DNA of 64,000 nucleotides from Comamonadaceae bacterium CG12_big_fil_rev_8_21_14_0_65_59_15 (GTDB lineage Bacteria > Pseudomonadota > Gammaproteobacteria > Burkholderiales > Burkholderiaceae_C): positions 21,331 through 85,330 of the forward strand of contig PCUV01000103.1 of the NCBI GenBank assembly GCA_002786915.1. The letters are read 5' to 3'. Below, piece by piece: positions 27,615 to 36,402 of this stretch (position 1 is the first letter of the stretch; each line of letters starts with the position of its first letter). The notes below the pieces were generated by a model. The model was not told the origin of the DNA and searched no databases. It saw nothing but the letters and a program-made list of their open reading frames with translations. The translations under genes and the position numbers were made by a program.

Positions 27615-27836
27615 CAAAAAGGTGAGGTGGCCGATTCGGCGAGGGCGCGATGTTACACCACGCCTGCCGCCAGACGTTGCGGGCAGACCACGTTTCGCCG
27701 CCGGTTGCGGGTCTGGTAATATGCTTTCTCAGCAGAATCGATGTTGACTGCTTCGATGAATCACCTTTTAACCCTTGCCACCCTTTCAAACGCAACACGA
27801 TTTTCAACAATCGTCGGTGTCGGGAGCGTTTGAACC
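27615..27836. promoter_or_regulatory. shared divergent control region of the two Ehr operons
   Basis: The only non-coding gap between two head-to-head operons, so it must carry both promoters. It contains the direct repeat GTTGCGGG at 27676-27683 and 27704-27711 and inverted repeats CCAGAC (27670) / GTCTGG (27711) and CAGACC (27684) / GGTCTG (27710). These could be operator half-sites or a decayed GGGACAGA-type palindrome. No sigma-54 element (TGGC-N8-TGCA) was found on either strand by eye. Confidence 0.5.
27744..27772 (+). promoter_or_regulatory. putative sigma-70 promoter of Ehr operon B
   Basis: TTGACT at 27744-27749, a 17-base spacer, then TTTAAC at 27767-27772 (five and four of six consensus bases). 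It lies 64 bp upstream of the hyfB start of operon B. The match could be chance. Confidence 0.35.
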
Positions 27837-29879
27837 ATGGCTGATCTGTCCCCTGCACTGACCCTTGCCTTTGCAGGCGCAGCGTGCAGCGTCCTGTCGG
27901 GGCTGGTTTCTGCCGCAGCCTTTAGGCGCCATCCGGACTATCTTCACACGGGTTCGTTCCTTTTCTTGTTTCTGGCGGGCTGCTGCACCAGTACAGCCGG
28001 TGCCTGGGCGCTGCTGGACAACCTGACGCAGACCGCCCAATTGCAAATGGGCTTGCCCTGGCTGGCCTGGCACCTGCGGCTGGATGCGTTGTCGGGTTTT
28101 TTCATGATTCTGTTGGGCACATTGGTCATCGCCGTGTCGCTGTACGGCCCCAGTTACACGCGTGAGTTTGCCCGCGGCGCGGATGCCCAACCCTTGCCGC
28201 CGCTGGGCATTTTTACCGCGCTGTTTGTGCTGGGCATGCAGGTGCTGTTGATTGCCGACGACGCGCTGGTATTCATGATTTTCTGGGAAATGATGTCGCT
28301 CTCTGGGTATTTTTTGGTGGTGTTTCAGCATCAGCACGCGGCCAACCGCAACGCGGCCTTTATTTACCTGTTGCTGGCCCACGTCGGTGCTTTGGTGATC
28401 CTGCTGTCGTTTGGCGTGCTGGCGGCTTTTGGCAACGGTCTGACCTTTGACCAGATGCGCGCAGCCCACTTGTCGCCGCTGTGGGCCAGCATCGCTTTTG
28501 CCTGCACCTTCATCGGGTTTGGCACTAAATCTGGCATGGTGCCGCTGCACGTCTGGCTGCCTGAGGCGCATCCGGTGGCACCGTCGCACATCTCGGCGCT
28601 GATGAGCGGGGCCATGATCAAGATGGGCATCTACGGCATCATCCGTGTCACCTACGACCTGATTGGCGACGTGCAGTGGGAATGGGGCATGGCGGTGTTG
28701 ATCATCGGCACCGCCTCTTCCGTGCTGGGCGTGCTGTACGCGCTGATGCAGCACGACCTGAAGCGCCTGCTGGCTTACCACTCGATCGAAAACATCGGCA
28801 TCATCCTGATGGGCTTGGGCATGTCGATGATTTTTCTGGGCACCGGCCACCCCTTGCTGGGCACACTGGGGCTGGTGGCAGCCCTCTACCACACGCTCAA
28901 CCACGCGCTGTTCAAGGCGCTGCTGTTCCTCGGTGCCGGTTCGGTGCTGTACCGCACGCATGCGCATGACCTGGACCAGATGGGCGGCCTGATTCACCGC
29001 ATGCCGGTCACCGCATTTTTGTTCCTGATTGGATGCATTGCCATTTCTGCGCTGCCGCCATTCAATGGTTTTGTCTCCGAGTGGCTCACTTTTCAAACGG
29101 CCTTGCAAGCACCGGCGCTGGAAAACAGCGTGCTGCGCTCCACCATCCCGTTTGCCGCTGCCCTGCTGGCGCTCACCGGCGCGCTGGCGGCGGCGTGTTT
29201 TGTGAAGGCGTTTGGCATGGCTTTTCTGGGCAAGGCACGCAGTCGCCGCGCCGCGCTGGCGCGCGAGGCACCACGCGGCATGCTCGCTGGCATGGGTCTG
29301 CTGGCGTTACTGTGTTTCTTGCTGGGGGTGTTTCCCAGTACGGTCATCGGCTTGATGGCTCCCATCACGCAACTGTTGGTACACGACGCGCTGCCTTCTG
29401 CCACGGCGCAGGGCTGGCTGTGGTTGACACCGGTGTCGGCCCAAGTGGCGTCGTATTCGGCGCCCTTTGTGGTGCTCGGGCTTGTACTGGTGTTTGGCCT
29501 GGGCTACCTACTGCTCAAGCGCGGCAGCGAACCGGTGCGTCGCAGCGACCCGTGGGACTGCGGCTTTGGCGCCTTGTCGCCGCGCATGCAATACACCTCG
29601 AGCGCCTTCAGCCAGCCCATTCGGCGCGTGTTCCGGGGGGTCTGGAACATCGAAGAACACATAGACACGCTGACGGCCCCCGGCCCGTTGGCGCGCGTCA
29701 CCAGCCTGCACTACAGCGTGCACGCACACGACTGGTCGTGGCAATGGTGCTACCAACCCATTGGTCGGCTGGTGCTGGCAGCGGCCAACCGCATCGGGTT
29801 TATTCAAACCGGCAACATTCACACCTATTTGAAGTTTTCGTTCGTCACCTTGCTGGTATTTCTATGGATAGTGAGCTGA
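27837..29879 (+). CDS. hyfB: Ehr complex B, large antiporter-like subunit (HyfB/NuoL-like)
   Basis: 680 residues, first gene of operon B and paralogue of the gene at 25590. Membrane antiporter-family protein: Glu near 150 in FWEMMSLSGYFLV and Lys near 230 in GFGTKSGMVPLHVWLPEAH, then APSHISALMSGAMIK. The C-terminal extension includes LLKRGSEPVRRSDPWDCGFG. GGGAGCG lies upstream of the ATG. The last 16 bases overlap hyfC in another frame. It appears less similar to its operon A partner than the hyfF pair is, by eye. Confidence 0.9.
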   Translation: MADLSPALTLAFAGAACSVLSGLVSAAAFRRHPDYLHTGSFLFLFLAGCCTSTAGAWALLDNLTQTAQLQMGLPWLAWHLRLDALSGFFMILLGTLVIAVSLYGPSYTREFARGADAQPLPPLGIFTALFVLGMQVLLIADDALVFMIFWEMMSLSGYFLVVFQHQHAANRNAAFIYLLLAHVGALVILLSFGVLAAFGNGLTFDQMRAAHLSPLWASIAFACTFIGFGTKSGMVPLHVWLPEAHPVAPSHISALMSGAMIKMGIYGIIRVTYDLIGDVQWEWGMAVLIIGTASSVLGVLYALMQHDLKRLLAYHSIENIGIILMGLGMSMIFLGTGHPLLGTLGLVAALYHTLNHALFKALLFLGAGSVLYRTHAHDLDQMGGLIHRMPVTAFLFLIGCIAISALPPFNGFVSEWLTFQTALQAPALENSVLRSTIPFAAALLALTGALAAACFVKAFGMAFLGKARSRRAALAREAPRGMLAGMGLLALLCFLLGVFPSTVIGLMAPITQLLVHDALPSATAQGWLWLTPVSAQVASYSAPFVVLGLVLVFGLGYLLLKRGSEPVRRSDPWDCGFGALSPRMQYTSSAFSQPIRRVFRGVWNIEEHIDTLTAPGPLARVTSLHYSVHAHDWSWQWCYQPIGRLVLAAANRIGFIQTGNIHTYLKFSFVTLLVFLWIVS

Positions 29880-30823
29880 GCTTCTGGGCCTTGGCTGTTG
29901 TGCAGACGCTGACGTTCATCGCAGCAGCACCTCTGTTGGCGGGCTGGGTGCAGCGCGTCAAGTGCCACCTGCAAAACCGCGCCGCTCCCGCTGTCTGGCA
30001 ACCGTACCGCGATCTGACCAAATTGTTTGGCAAGCGCCTGGTGGTGGCGCACAACGCGTCGTGGCTGTTTCGCGCCACGCCCTACATCGTGTTTGGCGCC
30101 ATGCTGATGGCCTGTGCCGTGGTGCCGCTGGTGGTGGTGCACGTGCCTACGGCGGCCATTGCCGATGTGATTGTGCTGGTGGGTTTCTTTGCCTTGGCGC
30201 GCTTTTTCACTGCGCTGGCTGGGCTCGATATCGGTACCGCGTTTGGTGGCATGGGCGCCTCACGCGAGATGATGGTCGCTGCGCTGGCCGAGCCCGCCAT
30301 GCTCATGGTGGTGTTCACTTTTTCCATGACGGCGCACACCACCAATTTATCGGTCACGACGGCCTACATCCTGCACCAAGGGCTGTTGCTACGCCCGTCA
30401 TTTTTGTTTGCGCTGCTGGCACTGGCCATGGTGGCGGTGGCCGAAACCAGCCGCATTCCGGTGGACAACCCGGCCACGCACCTTGAGCTGACCATGCTGC
30501 ACGAAGCCATGATCCTCGAATACGGCGGTCGTCATCTGGCCCTGATCGAATGGGCCTCGCAGATCAAGCTCATGATTTATGCCGTGCTGCTGATCAACTT
30601 TTCTTTTCCCTGGGGCATCGCCAGTGAGCCGACGCTGCAAGCCCTGTCGCTGGGCGTGCTGGTGGTTGCTGCCAAGCTGACGCTGGTGGGCGTCGTGCTG
30701 GTGGTGTGGGAAACCGTGATGGCCAAGATGCGATTGTTTCGGGTGCCGCAGTTTCTGGGTTTTGCCTTCATGCTGTCGGTGCTGGGTATGCTCACGCATG
30801 TGATGCTGGAAGGCGGCAACTGA
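29864..30823 (+). CDS. hyfC: Ehr complex B, membrane anchor subunit (HyfC/NuoH-like)
   Basis: 319 residues and about eight spans. Key motifs as in the A copy: NRAAPAVWQPYRDLTKLF near residue 40, LDIGTAFGGMGASREMM, and TSRIPVDNPATHLELTMLHEAMILEYG. The start MDSELSFWALAVV lies inside the 3' end of hyfB, and the stop is followed at once by the hyfE start. A longer reading frame from 29033 is an artefact of the overlap. Confidence 0.9.
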   Translation: MDSELSFWALAVVQTLTFIAAAPLLAGWVQRVKCHLQNRAAPAVWQPYRDLTKLFGKRLVVAHNASWLFRATPYIVFGAMLMACAVVPLVVVHVPTAAIADVIVLVGFFALARFFTALAGLDIGTAFGGMGASREMMVAALAEPAMLMVVFTFSMTAHTTNLSVTTAYILHQGLLLRPSFLFALLALAMVAVAETSRIPVDNPATHLELTMLHEAMILEYGGRHLALIEWASQIKLMIYAVLLINFSFPWGIASEPTLQALSLGVLVVAAKLTLVGVVLVVWETVMAKMRLFRVPQFLGFAFMLSVLGMLTHVMLEGGN

Positions 30824-31561
30824 ATGGAATTCGCCAAGCTGGGTCTTTATAACCAGGCCATCATCCTGTTCGCCGCGCTGGCGTTGTTGACGTCTTTTTT
30901 GATGCTCGCGCAAGCACGCATGCTACCGCTGATTTTTACCTTTGCCTGGCAGGGGTTTCTGTTGACCATGGTCACGGTGCTGGTGGCCATGGTGACCGAT
31001 CACCGCGACCTGTATGTGTCTGCCCTGTTGACTTTTGTACTCAAGGTGGTCGTCATTCCCTGGCTGCTGTACCGCCTGAGCGTGCGCCTGCAGATGCAAT
31101 ACAACGCCGAGCAGATCGCACACCCCACGCTGCTGTTGATCAGCGGTGTGGTGCTGGTGATCTTCAGTTACTTCGTGGCCAAGTCCATTATCCACCTGTC
31201 GGGACTGGCCACGCGCAACATCATTGCGGTGAGCATCGCCATCGAGCTGCTGGGCATGTTGTTGATGTGTGTGCGCAAGTCGGCGGTGGCGCAGGTGATC
31301 GGCTTCATGTCCATGGAATCGGGCATTTTCTTTGCGGCATCGGTATCGGCCTACGGCATGCCCTTGATTGTGGAACTGGGCGTGGCGTTTGACATTTTGG
31401 TGGCGTCGATTTTGTTTGGCGTGTTCTTCTTTCACCTGCGAGATTCGTTTGGTTCACTCGATGTGGGTCAATACAACCATTTATCTGAAGCCAATGGTGC
31501 CGATGCGATTGACGTGCGTCCGGTAATGGCAAGCGCGCACACCCCGGGAGACCACGCATGA
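30824..31561 (+). CDS. hyfE: Ehr complex B, small membrane subunit (HyfE-like)
   Basis: 245 residues; seven or so spans plus a hydrophilic tail of about 35 residues that the A copy lacks. Conserved parts: DHRDLYVSALLTFVLKVV, VIGFMSMESGIFFAA and MPLIVELGVAFDILVASILFG. Starts directly after the hyfC stop and overlaps hyfF by four bases. Confidence 0.87.
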   Translation: MEFAKLGLYNQAIILFAALALLTSFLMLAQARMLPLIFTFAWQGFLLTMVTVLVAMVTDHRDLYVSALLTFVLKVVVIPWLLYRLSVRLQMQYNAEQIAHPTLLLISGVVLVIFSYFVAKSIIHLSGLATRNIIAVSIAIELLGMLLMCVRKSAVAQVIGFMSMESGIFFAASVSAYGMPLIVELGVAFDILVASILFGVFFFHLRDSFGSLDVGQYNHLSEANGADAIDVRPVMASAHTPGDHA

Positions 31562-33027
31562 CACTGCTCGAAGCCACGCTGGTGACCCCGTTGACAGGGG
31601 GTTTGGTGCTAGCCATTTTGGGACACCGACCGATCGCCGGTTGGATCAACATCGGCGTAGGCCTCTTGACGTTTGGCGCTTCGCTAGCCATGGCGCTAGA
31701 CGTGTTCAGCCATGGCCCGCAACTCTCGCCCGGGCGCATGTTTTACATTGACGCGTTCAACGTCTATCTGGTCGTGCTGACGGCATTTGTGGGCCTGACC
31801 ACGTCCATTTTTTCGCGCCCGTACATGCAACACGAGGTGGAAAAAGGGCGCGTCACCGACCGGCGTCTGCGCCTGTACCACTCCATGTACCAGTGCTTTT
31901 TGTTTTCGATGCTGCTGGCGCTGTCCACCAACAACCTGGGTGTGCTGTGGGTGGCGATGGAAATGGCCACGCTCACCACCGTGCTGCTGGTGTCGTTGTA
32001 CCGCACGCCCGAAGCCATTGAAGCCGCCTGGAAGTACTTTATTTTGTGCGGCGTCGGCATTGCGCAAGCGCTGTTTGGCACCGTGCTGATTTACTTTGCC
32101 GCAGAGGCCAAGTTGGGCGCCGATCGCGATGACACGCTGCTGTGGACGGTGCTGCACAGCAGCGCCAGTGGCGGGCTCGATCCAGCCGTGATCACGCTGG
32201 CGTTTGTGTTCCTGCTGGTCGGCTATGGCACCAAGGTCGGACTGGTGCCATTGCACAACTGGTTGCCCGACGCGCACTCCGAAGGCCCCACGCCCATGTC
32301 GGCGGTGCTCTCGGGTCTGCTGCTGAATGTGGCGCTGTACGCGCTGGTGCGCGTCAAGATGCTGGTCGATGCCTCTTTGCAAACCCACCTGGCCGGGTAT
32401 CTGATGATGGGCTTTGGCCTGCTGTCATTCACCGTGGCCGGCTTGTTTTTGCATCGCCAGCACGACGTCAAGCGCATGTTCAGCTATTCGTCCATCGAGC
32501 ACATGGGTCTGATCACCTTTGGCTTTGGTCTGGGTGGCTCACTGGCCACCTACGGTGCGTTGTTACACATGACGGTGCATTCACTGACCAAGTCGGCCAT
32601 TTTTGTCACCGTCGGCCACGCCTGCCAACTCGCGGGCACGCAACGTATCGAACACATCCGCGGCCTGATCCGTACCCAGCCGGCGATCGGCTGGGGGCTG
32701 CTGCTGGGCGTGGTGTCGATTGCCGGCTTTCCACCCTTTGGCGTATTCATCAGTGAATTTTTGCTACTCATGGCCACCATGAAGAGCTGGCCGTGGTTGA
32801 CCATTCCGTTATTGATCGGGTTTGGCGTGGCCTTTGCCGGGTTGTTCAGGCACATGCAACGCATGGTGTTTGGTGAGCCGCCGCCCGGGCAACAACCGGT
32901 ACGCGCCAACATGATCCCGGTGATCGTGCACCTGGTGCTGGTACTTTTCTTGGGGTTGATGATTCCAGACTTTTTATCAAGTTGGTTTGAACAGGCCACG
33001 TTGCTCATTTCCGGAGAATCGCTGTGA
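31558..33027 (+). CDS. hyfF: Ehr complex B, antiporter-like subunit (HyfF/NuoN-like)
   Basis: 489 residues and about 14 spans; clear paralogue of the gene at 22530, with long identical stretches such as RLYHSMYQ, AAWKYFILCGVGIAQALFG and DVKRMFSYSSIEHMGLITF. Ion-path Glu near 135 (WVAMEMATLTT) and Lys near 225 (GYGTKVGLVPLHNWLPDAH) are intact. It overlaps hyfG by four bases (GTGA). Confidence 0.9.
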   Translation: MTLLEATLVTPLTGGLVLAILGHRPIAGWINIGVGLLTFGASLAMALDVFSHGPQLSPGRMFYIDAFNVYLVVLTAFVGLTTSIFSRPYMQHEVEKGRVTDRRLRLYHSMYQCFLFSMLLALSTNNLGVLWVAMEMATLTTVLLVSLYRTPEAIEAAWKYFILCGVGIAQALFGTVLIYFAAEAKLGADRDDTLLWTVLHSSASGGLDPAVITLAFVFLLVGYGTKVGLVPLHNWLPDAHSEGPTPMSAVLSGLLLNVALYALVRVKMLVDASLQTHLAGYLMMGFGLLSFTVAGLFLHRQHDVKRMFSYSSIEHMGLITFGFGLGGSLATYGALLHMTVHSLTKSAIFVTVGHACQLAGTQRIEHIRGLIRTQPAIGWGLLLGVVSIAGFPPFGVFISEFLLLMATMKSWPWLTIPLLIGFGVAFAGLFRHMQRMVFGEPPPGQQPVRANMIPVIVHLVLVLFLGLMIPDFLSSWFEQATLLISGESL

Positions 33028-34625
33028 AGTCCGCGCCCGACGTGCTGCAGCCGTTGTTGAGTCACCTGTTGGCTTCCGGCGCACAGGCACGGCACCTGTC
33101 AGACCAACTCGCGCCCGTGTCGATGATTCTGGTCGAAGCCGACGCTTGGCTGGGTGTTGCGCGAAGTGCCCATGCACTGGATTTCCGCTGGGTGGGCGTG
33201 TGGGCCGACGATCTGCGCACCGACCCCACCAGCGCCGCAACGTTTCACGTCAACGCCTGCTTTGAAAAAACGGGGGCGTACCTGGTGGCACGCACCACCA
33301 TCAGCGGCGACCACCCTGCGTTGGCCTCGCACACACCGGTGTATGCCGGTGCGGATCGCCCCGAGCGCCATGTGCACGACCTGCTGGGCATTGTGTTCCA
33401 GAACCATCCCGACACGCGCCGCTGGTGTCGTCATCAGGCCTGGTCAGCAGACCAGTTTCCGCTGCGCCGCGATTTCATTCAGGCCGATGCAATTGCGCCA
33501 ACGCCAGCCGATCACAGCTACAACTTTCTGTTGGCCCAGGGCACCGGCGTGGATGAAATTCCGGTTGGTCCGGTGCACGCAGGCATCATCGAACCCGGTC
33601 ATTTCCGATTTCAGGCGGTCGGCGAAACCGTGTTGCGACTCGAAGAGCGCCTGGCCTACACGCACAAGGGGATCGAAAAAATTGCACAGGGTCGCGACGC
33701 CGCCGGATTGGCCCGCTTGGCCGGGCGCGTATCTGGGGACTCCACCGTGGCGCATACCTGGGCCGCCTGCCAGGCCATGGAGCGCGCAGCGGGGCTGGAA
33801 CTGCCCAAGCGGGCCTATCACTTGCGTGCGCTGCTATGCGAAAGAGAGCGCATTGCCAACCACCTGGGCGACATGGGTGCCATGCTCAACGACATCGGGT
33901 TTGCCTTCGGCGCGATGCAGTTCAGCCGCCTGCGCGAAATCTGGCAGCGCATGTCGCACGACGTGTTTGGGCATCGTTTCATGATGGACTGCATCGTGCC
34001 CGGCGGTGTAGCGCACGATCTGGAACCGCGTTTTGAAGCGTCGCTGCGCGTGCAGGCCGACGCCGTGCGTGAGCAGATCAAGCGTCTGATGGCCATCATC
34101 AACGACCTGCCGTCGGTCACTGACCGCGTGCGTGGCGCGGGCATCCTCCAGCCAGAGCACGCCCGCGCGCTGGGTTGCCTGGGCTACGTTGGGCGCGCCT
34201 CGGGCCACAGTGTCGATGTGCGACGCGACGCGCCTTACGCGCCCTACGATCAGCTCGAAGTTGCCGTCCCGCTGCACCACTACGGCGACGTGAACGCGCG
34301 CGCGCGGGTGCGGCTGGAAGAAATGGCCGCCTCATTTGACCTGATTGAAGCGCTGCTGGACGATCTGCCTGCCGGTGCGCACAACACGCCCTGGGTGGCA
34401 CCCACTGCCGAATGTGAGGGCCTGGGGTTGGTTGAAGGCTGGCGCGGAGAGATCATGACCTATGTGCGCTTTGGCGCCGATGGCCGCCTTGCCTGCTTTT
34501 TCCCGCGCGACCCGTCGTGGACCACCTGGCCCGCGCTGGAGCTGCTGATCCATGACAACATCGTGCCCGACTTTCCTGTTTGCAACAAATCCGTGAACGG
34601 CTCCTACAGTGGGGCCGACTTATAA
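33024..34625 (+). CDS. hyfG: Ehr complex B, large subunit without NiFe ligands (HyfG/NuoCD-like)
   Basis: 533 residues: NuoC-like N-terminal domain (about 1-165, with ERHVHDLLGIVFQNHPD) fused to a NuoD/hydrogenase large-subunit domain (VGPVHAGIIEPGHFRF, RLAYTHKGIEK). The first NiFe motif is replaced by GRVSGDSTVAHTW near residue 234 and the second by DPSWTTWP near residue 494, exactly as in complex A. Loss of all four cysteines is thus shared and old. GTG start with CCGGAG upstream. Three bases separate it from hyfI. Confidence 0.9.
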   Translation: MKSAPDVLQPLLSHLLASGAQARHLSDQLAPVSMILVEADAWLGVARSAHALDFRWVGVWADDLRTDPTSAATFHVNACFEKTGAYLVARTTISGDHPALASHTPVYAGADRPERHVHDLLGIVFQNHPDTRRWCRHQAWSADQFPLRRDFIQADAIAPTPADHSYNFLLAQGTGVDEIPVGPVHAGIIEPGHFRFQAVGETVLRLEERLAYTHKGIEKIAQGRDAAGLARLAGRVSGDSTVAHTWAACQAMERAAGLELPKRAYHLRALLCERERIANHLGDMGAMLNDIGFAFGAMQFSRLREIWQRMSHDVFGHRFMMDCIVPGGVAHDLEPRFEASLRVQADAVREQIKRLMAIINDLPSVTDRVRGAGILQPEHARALGCLGYVGRASGHSVDVRRDAPYAPYDQLEVAVPLHHYGDVNARARVRLEEMAASFDLIEALLDDLPAGAHNTPWVAPTAECEGLGLVEGWRGEIMTYVRFGADGRLACFFPRDPSWTTWPALELLIHDNIVPDFPVCNKSVNGSYSGADL

Positions 34626-34628
34626 ACC

Positions 34629-35150
34629 ATGCTGCGCATCCTTGGAAAAATCCAGCGCATCGGTATCCTGACCGAACCCGTCGCCGTTTCAGACGAACCT
34701 GCACTCACCGAAGTGGGCGAGCAACTGCGCCAGCACATTGGTGCGCGCTTCCACGGCAGCCTGGCCATCCGCGAAGTGGACGCGGGCTCTTGCAACGGTT
34801 GCGAGCTGGAAATCCAGATGCTGGGTAACCCCTACTACAGTATCGAACGCTTCGGCGTGCACTTTGTGGCCAGCCCACGTTTTGCCGATATGTTGCTGGT
34901 GACCGGCCCGGTGTCGCGCCACATGGAAGAAGCGCTGCGCCGCACCTACGCGGCCACGCCCGAACCACGACTGGTGATTGCGGTGGGCGACTGCGGTGCT
35001 TGCGGTGGCGAATTTGGCGTCAGCTACGCCAGTTGTGGTGCGGTGTCGAACGTGATTCCGGTCGATGCCGTCATCCCCGGCTGCCCCCCAACACCGCTGG
35101 CGCTGATGCGCGGCATTTTGCAGGCCATCCAGGCGCGGCCGCAGGGATAA
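34629..35150 (+). CDS. hyfI: Ehr complex B, small subunit (HyfI/NuoB-like)
   Basis: 173-residue [4Fe-4S] protein. Ligands C55 and C58 (GSCNGCELE), C122 (GDCGACGG) and C152 (PGCPPTP) are present. Last gene of operon B. The N-terminus MLRILGKIQRIGILTEPV is typical for HyfI. No ferredoxin (HyfA), HyfD or maturation protease gene follows. Confidence 0.9.
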   Translation: MLRILGKIQRIGILTEPVAVSDEPALTEVGEQLRQHIGARFHGSLAIREVDAGSCNGCELEIQMLGNPYYSIERFGVHFVASPRFADMLLVTGPVSRHMEEALRRTYAATPEPRLVIAVGDCGACGGEFGVSYASCGAVSNVIPVDAVIPGCPPTPLALMRGILQAIQARPQG

Positions 35151-35164
35151 ACCAGGCGCAAACG

Positions 35165-35187
35165 TGCAATGTCTATCTTGCATTGCA
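35165..35187 (+). terminator. hairpin after operon B
   Basis: TGCAATG at 35165-35171 pairs with CATTGCA at 35181-35187 around a nine-base loop. It is 15 bp after the hyfI stop and lacks a T-run, so termination is uncertain. Confidence 0.3.
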
Positions 35188-35257
35188 TTCACCCCATCAA
35201 TTGCTACTCCAAGTACTGCTGCGGGCGCGCGTAAAATCTCGCTGAAAGGTTTGAACC

Positions 35258-35464
35258 ATGAACATTTTCCACCGTCCGTACTACACCTCTGAAGCGACCC
35301 AATTCCTCAACGGCCTGAAGGAAAAAAATCCAAAGCTGGAACAGGGCCAACAACTCGGGCGCAACCTGTTGTGGGACAAGACTGTTGACCGCGAAGCTTG
35401 GCGTGAATTCCGCGCTGCTCAGGTTCCGCAAAAGCCCTACGTCTATCAAACCGGCAACGAGTAG
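35258..35464 (+). CDS. DUF3460 family protein
   Basis: 68-residue hydrophilic protein, MNIFHRPYYTSEATQFL at the start and DREAWREFRAAQVPQKPYVY near the end. Small conserved betaproteobacterial family usually found just upstream of scpA or the pan genes; function unknown. AAAGG lies about ten bases upstream of the ATG. Confidence 0.75.
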   Translation: MNIFHRPYYTSEATQFLNGLKEKNPKLEQGQQLGRNLLWDKTVDREAWREFRAAQVPQKPYVYQTGNE

Positions 35465-35532
35465 AGCGCCCCGGTCCGCCAGCGGATCCTCGCATCGTCT
35501 TTCCTGCTGCCCTCTCGCCCGTCATCCAGTCC

Positions 35533-36381
35533 ATGGACGCCACGGAAACGTCAGACCTGTTTGACGCTGCCCCTCTGACCGACATGCCGCAGGTGGTGGA
35601 CCAGGTGGCGGTGGCGCGCCTGTACGGCGAACCCCTGTTTGCCCTGCCACAGGATTTGTACATTCCACCCGACGCGCTGGAAGTTTTTCTGGAAGCGTTT
35701 GAAGGGCCTCTGGACCTGCTGCTGTACCTGATTCGCAAGCAGAACTTCAACATTCTCGACATCCCGATGGCTGGCCTGACACGCCAGTACCTGAGCTATG
35801 TGGAAGAAATCCGCCACCGCAACCTGGAACTGGCCGCAGAATATTTGCTGATGGCCGCCATGCTGATCGAAATCAAGTCGCGCATGTTGCTGCCGCCCAA
35901 GCCGGTGCCAGAGGGCCAGGAGCCCGAAGACCCGCGCGCCGAGCTGGTGCGCCGACTACTGGAATACGAACAGATGAAACTGGCCGCGTCACGGCTGAAC
36001 GAACTGCCGCAATTGGGGCGCGATTTTCTGGCCGTGCAGGTGTATGTGGAACAATCGTTGCAGCCGCGTTTTCCTGACGTGTCTATCCCCGATCTGCAAG
36101 AAGCATGGGCGGGCATCCTGCAACGCGCCAAGCTGGTGCAGCGGCACAAGATCACGCGCGAAGAGCTGTCGGTGCGCGAGCACATGAGCCAGATGCTCAA
36201 GCGCTTGCAAGGCCGACGCTTTGTCGAATTTGAGTCGCTGTTCGACCCGCTCAAGGGCGCACCCGTGCTGGTCGTGACTTTTATTGCCCTGCTGGAGCTC
36301 GCCAAAGAAGCGCTCATCGACGTGACCCAGGCCGAAGCCTTTGCCCCCATTTACGTGCGTCTTTCCTACACCCCGTCCTGA
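35533..36381 (+). CDS. scpA: segregation and condensation protein A
   Basis: Kleisin subunit of the SMC-ScpAB complex that compacts and separates chromosomes. 282 residues: the N-terminal SMC head-binding region contains FEGPLDLLLYLIRKQNFNILDIPM (family hallmark, residues ~55-78), then YLSYVEEI and AAEYLLMAAMLIEIKSRMLLP. The C-terminal winged helix ends FAPIYVRLSYTPS. An N-terminal extension of about 45 residues is common in this order. scpB is not adjacent here. Confidence 0.92.
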   Translation: MDATETSDLFDAAPLTDMPQVVDQVAVARLYGEPLFALPQDLYIPPDALEVFLEAFEGPLDLLLYLIRKQNFNILDIPMAGLTRQYLSYVEEIRHRNLELAAEYLLMAAMLIEIKSRMLLPPKPVPEGQEPEDPRAELVRRLLEYEQMKLAASRLNELPQLGRDFLAVQVYVEQSLQPRFPDVSIPDLQEAWAGILQRAKLVQRHKITREELSVREHMSQMLKRLQGRRFVEFESLFDPLKGAPVLVVTFIALLELAKEALIDVTQAEAFAPIYVRLSYTPS

Positions 36382-36402
36382 AACCCTTTTCCCCCTACCA
36401 CC

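Noticed and set aside
27615..27836. Sigma-54 promoter for the Ehr operons
   Set aside because: No GG-N10-GC pair with proper flanks was found on either strand by eye.
20419..35150. Calling the two operons active [NiFe]-hydrogenase 4 or formate hydrogenlyase
   Set aside because: All four NiFe cysteines are absent in both large subunits and no hyp or ferredoxin gene is present.
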